A stretch of 20,356 bases of DNA, from positions 1 to 20,356 of the forward strand of contig JBFLVN010000029.1 of assembly GCA_040758475.1 (NCBI GenBank), given 5' to 3'. The notes beneath the pieces are model-generated. The model was not told the DNA's origin. It made no database searches and was given only the letters and a program-made list of their open reading frames with translations. Below are positions 14,720-20,356 of this stretch, in pieces; within the stretch, counting starts at the first letter, position 1, and each line of letters begins with the position of its first letter. The DNA comes from JBFLVN01 sp040758475 (GTDB lineage: Bacteria; JAGRBM01). A program made the translations under genes and the position numbers.

Positions 14720-14966
14720 ATCCGCCGTCCTCTGGGCGCTGCTTCTCTTCGTTCCATCCCTCGCCTGGGCGTGCCCCCTCTGTTTTTCCTCGATTGAAAA
14801 AGAACGCGCCGCCTACCAGGGGACGACCGTGTTCCTCTCGCTCCTCCCTCTTCTTTTCCTGGGTACCATCACGTGGTGGATCGTGCGAGCCATGCGGCAG
14901 GAGAGCCCCTCGCCGGGCACGGAAGGACAAGCATCCTCCTCGCCGGATCAACCGGGTCCGTCCTGA
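14700..14966 (+). CDS. Small CPLC-motif membrane protein at the end of the cox operon
   Basis: This 88-residue protein starts inside the end of the second subunit III gene (20-bp overlap). It has a signal-like hydrophobic N-terminus ending AWACPLCF, then a charged segment (SIEKERAAYQGTT) and a second membrane helix (about 43-63, FLSLLPLLFLGTITWWIV). A Ser/Pro-rich cytoplasmic tail follows. I recall similar small Cys-containing proteins near cox clusters, but I cannot assign a family. The CxxC next to the predicted signal cleavage site would face the periplasm. That makes copper or thiol chemistry in oxidase assembly a fair guess and no more. It could instead be a structural subunit. Confidence 0.75.
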   Translation: MCSSISKSAVLWALLLFVPSLAWACPLCFSSIEKERAAYQGTTVFLSLLPLLFLGTITWWIVRAMRQESPSPGTEGQASSSPDQPGPS

Positions 14967-14990
14967 AGCAAGAAAATAGAAATGAGTTCT

Positions 14991-16148
14991 TTAAGGGCGC
15001 GGCGGTTCGCGTCCTTCTTTTTTCACCGGATATGGGAATCCGAGCTTTGCTTCGCACTCGCCTTCTTCTTTTGCCGAGAGATAGCAACTCGCAAGCTTCT
15101 CGACCCGCGCCGCTTCGGCAGGAGGATAGAGGTAGGGCTGGAAGGGAAATCCTGGCTGGCGATCCACGGAAATGGGAATGAGGCGCGCCTTGACGCTCTT
15201 TTTACCTTCCCCGTCTTTCCGGGCGATGAGTTCGAGGAGCCCTGCGTCCTTGCGCCGGGGGTTCCAGTTACCGGCAAAAACGAAATTCCCAAGGGAATAG
15301 TAGACGGGAACTTCCCCGATCATCTCAAAACCCTGGAGAACGTGGGGGTGGTGGCCCACCACCGCGTCGGCCCCCGCCTCCACCGCCGCGTGGGCGAGTT
15401 CCCGCTGGTAGGATTCGATCAGGTTCTTCCCCTCACGCCCCCAGTGGAAACCCACGAACACGAAATCCACCTGGGGCCGGAGCTTGGATATGTCCTCTAA
15501 AATCCAGGAACGGATCGCTTCGTAATCCATGTGGGTTCCAGCGATGCCCGGCTTTTCCGGAGTCGCATAGAGAGCTTCCGGTTCGATGGAATGTTCTCCC
15601 ATGTAGAGGTACCCGAGGAATCCGAGCTTGAGGCCATTCCGCTCCAGGATGACGGGCTTCCTTGCTTCCGCGAGGTCTTGCCCCGCGCCGTAGACGCCTA
15701 TTCCCGCCTGCTCCAGGGTCTTGCGGGTTTCGATCACCCCCGCCGGGCCGTAATCGTAGAGGTGGTTGTTGGCCAGTTGCGCCACGTCCACCCCCGCCAC
15801 CTGGAGGATTCGCGCGTCGACCGGATCGGCCTTGAAGTTGAAATTCTTCTCCGTCTTGTCCTCCGAACGGGTGAACGTCCCCTCGGAGTTGACCCAGAAG
15901 ACATCGGCCGTCTGCGTCAAAGAGGAAACCCCCCGGAAGGGGTATTCGAGGAGGGCCTGTTCATCCACGGGCCCCCGGCGCTTTAACTCCTCGAAAAACT
16001 CGGGGAGGTGATGGCCCAAGGTCACGTCCCCTCCCGCGACGATTTTCACCTCCCTGGGTTCAGTCCGCACAGCGGGCGATGCTGGCACACCGGCCGAAGG
16101 CGCGTCGGCTGCCAGCAAAAGCAACGCGCAGAAGAGGGAATCCACCAT
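14991..16148 (-). CDS. CapA-family (PGA_cap) exported metallophosphatase-like protein
   Basis: The 385-residue protein has a short N-terminal signal peptide and then a CapA domain of the calcineurin-like fold. Visible motifs in order are GGDVTLG (39-45), VNSEGTF with Asn87 and Glu89, LANNHLYDYG (125-134), GFHWG (233-237), GHHPHVLQG (265-273) and SLGNF (285-289). These are the predicted metal-binding loops and are intact. CapA was named from poly-gamma-glutamate capsule systems. No capB or capC gene is near, so capsule synthesis is not supported here and the substrate is unknown. It converges on the cox operon with a 24-bp gap and diverges from rng. The C-terminal 60 residues are Lys/Glu-rich. 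Confidence 0.93.
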   Translation of the reverse strand: MVDSLFCALLLLAADAPSAGVPASPAVRTEPREVKIVAGGDVTLGHHLPEFFEELKRRGPVDEQALLEYPFRGVSSLTQTADVFWVNSEGTFTRSEDKTEKNFNFKADPVDARILQVAGVDVAQLANNHLYDYGPAGVIETRKTLEQAGIGVYGAGQDLAEARKPVILERNGLKLGFLGYLYMGEHSIEPEALYATPEKPGIAGTHMDYEAIRSWILEDISKLRPQVDFVFVGFHWGREGKNLIESYQRELAHAAVEAGADAVVGHHPHVLQGFEMIGEVPVYYSLGNFVFAGNWNPRRKDAGLLELIARKDGEGKKSVKARLIPISVDRQPGFPFQPYLYPPAEAARVEKLASCYLSAKEEGECEAKLGFPYPVKKEGREPPRP

Positions 16149-16218
16149 AAAATCCCGCGGGGCCCGCCCGATTGCGGCAGGGCCGCCCGTCGGGTATCTC
16201 TAACCCCGGGAACGGGTT
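16149..16218. promoter_or_regulatory. Short divergent gap between the CapA and rng genes
   Basis: This 70-bp GC-rich gap must hold the start signals of both genes. The only structure I see is the palindrome GCGGG-G-CCCGC near 16157-16167. No clear -10 element is visible. Confidence 0.3.
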
Positions 16219-17682
16219 GTGGCTAGCCAACTTCTCATCAACGTCTCGCCGGGAGAGACGCGGGTCGCCCTCGTCTCGGCCGGGCGGCTCGTGGAAGCCT
16301 ACGTCGAGCGCCCCGCCGAACGGGGCATCACGGGAAATCTCTACAAGGGCAAGGTGGAGCGCGTCCTGCCCGGCATGCAGGCCGCGTTCCTGGACATTGG
16401 CCTCGACAAGGCGGCGTTCCTCTATGCGGGGGACGCCGTGTGGGAAGAAGGGGGCATCGAGTTCGACGGGGAAAACGCCGCTCCCCGCCCCGCCCCCCGC
16501 ATCCAGGACGTCGTCCGGCGCGGCGAGGAAATCCTGGTGCAGGTCGCCAAGGAACCCCTGGGAAGCAAGGGCCCGCGCGTGACGACCCAGGTCTCCCTCC
16601 CCGGCCGCTACCTGGTCTACTTCCCCAATCTCGGGAAGGTGGGAATCTCCCGCCGGATCGAATCGGCCGACGAACGGGCAAGGCTCCGCGCGCTGGCCGA
16701 AAAACTCCGCGACGGGACGGGCGGCTTCGTCCTCCGGACGCTCGCGGAAGGGGTTTCGGAAGAAGAACTCTCCCAGGAAGCCTCTTTCCTAAGCCGCCTG
16801 TGGTCGGAACTCCGGGACCGGGAAAAGGCCACGCCGGCCGGGAACCTCGTCCACGAAGATTTGGCCCTTCCCTTTCGGGCGGCCCGCGACCTGGCCACCG
16901 AAGGGCTTGCGGAGATCGTGGTAGACGATCCCTCCGTGAGGGAAAAACTCGAACGCTTTCTTTCGGCTTACGATCCGGAACTGGCCCGGAAAATCCAACC
17001 CTACGCCAGCGGAAAGCCCCTCTTCGACCACTACGGCGTCGAAGTCGACCTCCAGCGCCTTTTTTCGCGCAAGGTATTCCTTCCCTCCGGCGGGCACATC
17101 GTCGTCGATTCTTCGGAGGCCCTTACCGCCGTGGACGTGAACACGGGCCGTTTCGTCGGAAAACGGGACTTCGAAGAAACCGCCCTCAAGACCAACCTGG
17201 AAGCGGCGGTGGAAGTGGCCCGGCAGCTCCGCCTCCGTAACGTGGGCGGCATCGTCGTCGTCGATTTCATCGACATGCAGCAGGAAACCTCCCGCACACG
17301 GGTACGGGAGGCGCTCCTCGCCGCGCTCCGGGAAGACCGGGCGAAAACCACCGTGACGGCTTTCAGCGACCTCGGAATGATCGAACTTACCCGCAAGCGC
17401 CTCCGGGAACCGCTCCTCCACTCGCTTCTCGATTCCTGCCCCTACTGCGATGGCCGGGGCCGCGTGCGTTCGGCGGCGAGCGTGGCGGGCGACGTCCTGC
17501 GGCAACTCGCGCGGGAACCGAAAGCGAAGGCTTTCCGCGTCCACGCCAATCCGGAAGTAACCGCCTACCTCCAGGGCGAAGGCCGCGCGGCGTTGGAAGA
17601 AGCGGAAAAACAATACGGGAAAATCGCTTTGACAGCGGAATCCTCATTCCACCGGGAGAGGTTCGAGGTGAAAAAGGGCTAA
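16219..17682 (+). CDS. rng: Ribonuclease G (RNase E/G family)
   Basis: This single-strand-specific endoribonuclease matures rRNA and decays mRNA in the cytoplasm. The GTG start gives 487 residues, close to the 489 of E. coli RNase G. The N-terminus (QLLINVSPGETRVAL) also matches. The S1 domain is at about 36-128 (GNLYKGKVERVLPGMQAAF). The catalytic Asp306 (VDVNTGRFVGK) and Asp349 (VDFIDM) are 43 residues apart, as in the RNase E pair 303/346. Zn-link cysteines Cys407 and Cys410 are in DSCPYCDGRGR. There is no long disordered C-terminal scaffold, so it is the G and not the E form. A 5'-sensor region lies between the S1 and catalytic domains. Confidence 0.96.
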   Translation: MASQLLINVSPGETRVALVSAGRLVEAYVERPAERGITGNLYKGKVERVLPGMQAAFLDIGLDKAAFLYAGDAVWEEGGIEFDGENAAPRPAPRIQDVVRRGEEILVQVAKEPLGSKGPRVTTQVSLPGRYLVYFPNLGKVGISRRIESADERARLRALAEKLRDGTGGFVLRTLAEGVSEEELSQEASFLSRLWSELRDREKATPAGNLVHEDLALPFRAARDLATEGLAEIVVDDPSVREKLERFLSAYDPELARKIQPYASGKPLFDHYGVEVDLQRLFSRKVFLPSGGHIVVDSSEALTAVDVNTGRFVGKRDFEETALKTNLEAAVEVARQLRLRNVGGIVVVDFIDMQQETSRTRVREALLAALREDRAKTTVTAFSDLGMIELTRKRLREPLLHSLLDSCPYCDGRGRVRSAASVAGDVLRQLAREPKAKAFRVHANPEVTAYLQGEGRAALEEAEKQYGKIALTAESSFHRERFEVKKG

Positions 17683-17692
17683 TTCCAGCCCT
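17671..17692 (-). terminator. Intrinsic terminator of the anmK operon
   Basis: On the minus strand, AGGGCT-GGAATT-AGCCCT is followed directly by TTTTT, a 6-bp stem plus U-run. It overlaps the stop of the unknown 117-residue gene and lies within the last codons of the convergent rng gene. On the plus strand the stem is not followed by a T run, so it should act on the minus strand only. Confidence 0.65.
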
Positions 17693-18044
17693 ACTCTTGG
17701 AGAATTTGCTCGATCGGTTCCCGGACAACCGGATCGATGCCGCCGCTCGCGGCTTTGAAAGCCTCCAAAGCGTCTTTGGGGCGCCAGGGGCCGTTGGCGA
17801 CGATCAAGGGGCTCTGCTTGAGACTCCCGGGGACTTCCCCGTCGTCGACAAGGGAGTGTTTGACGTGGTCCCCCCGCCGCCACTCGACCACTTCTTCCTG
17901 TGCGGTCCCTTTTCCATAACAGAATTGAAAACGGATGATTTCATCCCTCTCCCCAAACCAGACAAAAAGGTCGTGGCGGGCGTCGCTGAACCAGCGAAGA
18001 TGGCCCTCGCTCTTGGCGATCAGATGGGGAGGCACTTCCGTCAT
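17691..18044 (-). CDS. Uncharacterised 117-residue protein
   Basis: I do not recognise a named family. The sequence is soluble, with no signal peptide or membrane helix. The central part, RWFSDARHDLFVWFGERDE followed by IIRFQFCYGKG and VVEWRRGDHVKH, has the alternating pattern of a beta-sheet protein that carries many aromatic residues. The codons look like those of neighbouring genes and the frame ends at a good terminator, so it is probably real. It lies 42 bp after the nucleotidyltransferase gene in the same direction, as the third gene of the anmK operon. No clear Shine-Dalgarno precedes the ATG. The antisense frame of similar length on the plus strand is less plausible. Confidence 0.7.
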   Translation of the reverse strand: MTEVPPHLIAKSEGHLRWFSDARHDLFVWFGERDEIIRFQFCYGKGTAQEEVVEWRRGDHVKHSLVDDGEVPGSLKQSPLIVANGPWRPKDALEAFKAASGGIDPVVREPIEQILQE

Positions 18045-18086
18045 GGGCGGGAATCTTAAAGAAAGTGAATGCCCCGTAGCGATGAT

Positions 18087-19121
18087 TTAACTCACCGCTT
18101 CGACGGACTCACCGGGGCCGTAAAAGACGCGCCCCTTCCACTCGCCGGGCGGCACGCTCGCGCCGCTCCAAATTACGCACCGTTCGATCTGGGCGCCCGC
18201 TTCCAGGAGGGAGCCCTCTCCCACGATGCACCCGGGCCCCGCGCCCGCGCCGACGCTAAGCTGCACGTTTTTCCCGAAAAGAGAGGGCCCCTGGAGGCGG
18301 ACGCCCCCCGAAGGGGAAAAAGGCGCCGGAGCCAGGATTCCGGGGCGCCGCTGCGCGATGCCCCGCTCCGAGAGGATTTTCCGCGCAGAGGCGGGAAGAA
18401 GCGAATCCACTTCCAAATTCTCCAGCAGCGAGAGATTGGCCTCCAGGTAACGGGCCGGCGTGCCCAGATCCTCCCACGGTGCCTCGTCCACGAAATGGGC
18501 GAAGAGGGGGGAAGCTTTCTCGATGAGAGGGCGGTAGAGTTTTTGCACGACGCAGAAGATTTTTTCGGAAGGAAGGTGGCCGAGGATTTCGGGCTCCAGC
18601 ACGTGGAGTCCCGTGAACATCCCGGCCCGAAGGCCCGGGGGCGGGCGCTCGCCCTTGGGGAGATAACCGCGCAGGCGGCCGTCTTCTCCCACAAGAAAGC
18701 CTCCATAAGACTCCCAACCGCTCGAACGGAGGAGAAGCGTCGCCAGGGCTTTTTTCTCGTGGTGCACCTTGAGTGCTTGCGCCAGATCAATCCCATGCAG
18801 GACATCCGCGTTGGCCACCAGGAAAGTCCCGCCCTGGAATTCTCCGGCCACGTTCCGAATAGCACCGCCCGTTCCAAGCAGCACTTCTTCGATCACCAGT
18901 TCGAGCGCAGCCTTGCCGCGCCGGTTGCGGATGAAATCCCCGACACGCCCGGCAAGGTGAAAGGCATTCATGACGATCTCGCCGCATCCCGCTTCTTCGA
19001 GGGCGAAAAGTCCGTACTCGGCGAGCGGCACGTTTAAGACAGGAACGAGCGCCTTGGGAAGCACGTTCGTGAGGGGCCGAAGACGCACCCCCTCCCCCGC
19101 CGCGAGCACGAGGGCTTTCAT
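18087..19121 (-). CDS. Sugar-phosphate nucleotidyltransferase with C-terminal left-handed beta-helix
   Basis: The ATG at 19121 overlaps the anmK stop as ATGA, with GGGGGCG just upstream. The enzyme has 344 residues and would transfer NMP from an NTP to a sugar-1-phosphate. The GT-A nucleotidyltransferase domain begins MKALVLAAGEGVRLRPLT and has PKALVPVLN (Lys23) and the metal-binding Asp106 in LVANADVL. Residues about 289-344 form a short hexapeptide-repeat helix (GKNVQLSVGAGAGPGCIVGEG). Sequence alone fits the broad mannose-1-P guanylyltransferase/NDP-sugar synthase group. The tight coupling to anmK suggests an alternative substrate, MurNAc-1-P, as for MurU of Pseudomonas. MurU itself lacks the C-terminal helix, so this is an inference. 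Confidence 0.88.
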   Translation of the reverse strand: MKALVLAAGEGVRLRPLTNVLPKALVPVLNVPLAEYGLFALEEAGCGEIVMNAFHLAGRVGDFIRNRRGKAALELVIEEVLLGTGGAIRNVAGEFQGGTFLVANADVLHGIDLAQALKVHHEKKALATLLLRSSGWESYGGFLVGEDGRLRGYLPKGERPPPGLRAGMFTGLHVLEPEILGHLPSEKIFCVVQKLYRPLIEKASPLFAHFVDEAPWEDLGTPARYLEANLSLLENLEVDSLLPASARKILSERGIAQRRPGILAPAPFSPSGGVRLQGPSLFGKNVQLSVGAGAGPGCIVGEGSLLEAGAQIERCVIWSGASVPPGEWKGRVFYGPGESVEAVS

Positions 19122-20308
19122 GCTTTCGCCCCCGGCACGCGCTCGCCCAGAATAGCGGCGCGCCTTGCGCCCGTGGCCGAGGGAACGTTCCCCGGCCACC
19201 CCGCCTCGTGGCACGCCGCCAGGTACGCAAAGGCCAGAGCTTCAACGGCGTCCGGCCCCGCCCCCAGGGCGGCCGTCGTCTCGACGCGCGCCTGCGGCAA
19301 GGCGTCCGTGATCATTCTTCCGAGAGTCTCGTTGTGGGCACCGCCGCCGCAGAGATAGACACGCTTGATCTTGGCAGTCGAAAAATCTTCCAGCGCTTTT
19401 GCGATCGACCGGGCGGTAAGGGTCGTGGCCGTTGCCAGGAAGTCCTCCGGCCGGGAAAGGCCAAGGGCCCTTCCCCGCGATTCGAAACGATCCACGAAAG
19501 ATTTTCCAAAATACTCCCGGCCCGTGGATTTGGGCGGTTTCTTTTGAAAATAGGGATCGGAGAGGAATTCAGCCAGGAGTTTTTCGCGAACGCTTCCCTT
19601 CGCGGCGCTTTTTCCATCTTCGTCGTGGGAAGGGTTCCCGGGGAGAAGGCGGCTCGCGAGCGCGTCCATCACCATGTTTCCAGGGCCCGTATCGAAGGCG
19701 AGTGGCGTCTTTCCCGGCAAAGTCGCGTTGGCGATACCCCCCACGTTGACGACGGCGGCACTGGCCGCGTTCTTCCCGAGGAGCGCCAGATGGAAAGCCG
19801 GGACGAGCGGGGCCCCCTGCCCCCCCGCGGCCATGTCCCGCTGGCGGAAACGGGCTACGACAGGCCGCCCTGTCCGTTCAGCGATGATTGAAGGGTCACC
19901 GATCTGCAAAGTCGCCGCCAGATCGAACCGGCGCCTGGAACCGGCAAATTCAAGGTTCGCCTGCACTCGCTCCGGCAAATGCCGCACGGTCTGGCCGTGG
20001 GAACCGATGGCCTTCACCCTGGAGAGGGAAACCCCCGCCTCCCGACAGCATTCGGCCGCTGCCACGGCGAAGAGTTCACCCAGGAGAACGTCCAGCTGAA
20101 GGATTTCCCGGAAATCGGGCGCAGGCGTCTCGCCCAGGGCGAGAATGCGTTTCTTGATCTCCGCCGGGAAGGGATAACAGCGGAAGAACTTCCCGCCCTT
20201 AAAACGGGGGGCTTTCCCCCGTACGGCCTCGATTCGAGCCAGGGCCGCGTCCACGCCATCGGCCGAGGTGCCCGAAAGAAGCCCTAAATAGATGCCGGAA
20301 ACGGCCAT
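19118..20308 (-). CDS. anmK: Anhydro-N-acetylmuramic acid kinase
   Basis: AnmK opens the 1,6-anhydro ring of anhydroMurNAc and phosphorylates it to MurNAc-6-P in murein recycling. The 396-residue protein starts at the ATG at 20308. A TTG eight codons earlier is less likely. Family motifs: YLGLLSGTSADGVDA (ATP-binding, 7-21), IGSHGQTVRH (about 101-110), RQRDMAAGGQGAPLVPAFH with the catalytic Asp at 158, VNVGGIANAT, and FDTGPGN (about 205-211). Near the C-terminus LCGGGAHN and the AALGAGPDAVEALAFA segment complete the ASKHA fold. The length is close to the usual 370-390. It is the first visible gene of a three-gene operon, and its promoter lies at or beyond the window edge. Confidence 0.96.
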   Translation of the reverse strand: MAVSGIYLGLLSGTSADGVDAALARIEAVRGKAPRFKGGKFFRCYPFPAEIKKRILALGETPAPDFREILQLDVLLGELFAVAAAECCREAGVSLSRVKAIGSHGQTVRHLPERVQANLEFAGSRRRFDLAATLQIGDPSIIAERTGRPVVARFRQRDMAAGGQGAPLVPAFHLALLGKNAASAAVVNVGGIANATLPGKTPLAFDTGPGNMVMDALASRLLPGNPSHDEDGKSAAKGSVREKLLAEFLSDPYFQKKPPKSTGREYFGKSFVDRFESRGRALGLSRPEDFLATATTLTARSIAKALEDFSTAKIKRVYLCGGGAHNETLGRMITDALPQARVETTAALGAGPDAVEALAFAYLAACHEAGWPGNVPSATGARRAAILGERVPGAKA

Positions 20309-20356
20309 GAATCGAACGTCCCCACCCCACAAACTCGTGGGGGCGCGGACTCCCGC

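Noticed and set aside
14991..16148. CapA protein as evidence for a poly-gamma-glutamate capsule locus
   Set aside because: No CapB, CapC or CapD homologue is present. CapA-domain proteins are common outside capsule loci.
17697..18059. 120-residue plus-strand frame opposite the unknown 117-residue gene
   Set aside because: The minus-strand frame has better codon use, operon context and a terminator. The plus frame has no recognisable pattern.
19122..19214. N-terminal extension of the nucleotidyltransferase
   Set aside because: The enzyme family begins at MKALVLAAG. The extra residues only read anmK in another frame.

Overview
This window looks like chromosomal DNA of a GC-rich, Gram-negative, aerobically respiring bacterium. 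The signs are two lipoprotein signal sequences, a membrane-anchored LytM-type factor, anhydro-MurNAc kinase, and an A-type cytochrome oxidase. Several genes start with GTG. I see no rRNA, tRNA, CRISPR array, insertion sequence or phage gene. The phylum cannot be fixed from the sequence alone. The mix would suit one of the former deltaproteobacterial or Nitrospirota/NC10-like groups, but that is a guess.

Layout. (1) Bases 1-6913, minus strand: the N-terminal 2304 residues of a giant secreted lipoprotein that runs off the left edge. It carries Ig-like domains, four cadherin-like repeats, six filamin/invasin-like strands, and a seven-blade RCC1 propeller with one C-x9-C pair per blade. A second propeller seems to begin at the window edge. 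Its 340-bp upstream region holds a plausible promoter, a cluster of TGTTCT/AGAACA half-sites, and overlapping, mutually exclusive hairpins. (2) 7254-9345: a lipoprotein N-acetylmuramoyl-L-alanine amidase (minus) and a divergent LytM/M23 endopeptidase (plus), which together form a cell-wall hydrolysis pair. (3) 9342-10657, minus: a translationally coupled two-gene regulator operon, an Rrf2-type (probably Fe-S) repressor followed by a cysteine-rich Crp/Fnr protein. A palindrome overlaps its promoter. (4) 10841-14966, plus: a compact cytochrome c oxidase operon with subunits II, I, III, IV, a second III-like subunit and a small CPLC membrane protein. The divergent regulators probably control it. 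Subunit I has every metal ligand and the D-channel residues but has Val and Phe in place of the K-channel Lys and Thr. Subunit II lacks the matching K-channel Glu. (5) 14991-16148, minus: a CapA-family metallophosphatase-like exported protein. (6) 16219-17682, plus: RNase G. (7) 17691-20308, minus: anmK, a sugar-nucleotidyltransferase overlapping it by ATGA, and an unknown 117-residue protein ending at an intrinsic terminator.

Two themes recur. One is murein turnover: the amidase, the LytM factor, AnmK, and possibly the nucleotidyltransferase. The other is oxygen respiration under redox-sensing control. The least ordinary items are the oxidase without a canonical K-channel, the leader region of the giant lipoprotein gene, the cysteine-rich Crp/Fnr tail, and the anmK-nucleotidyltransferase coupling.
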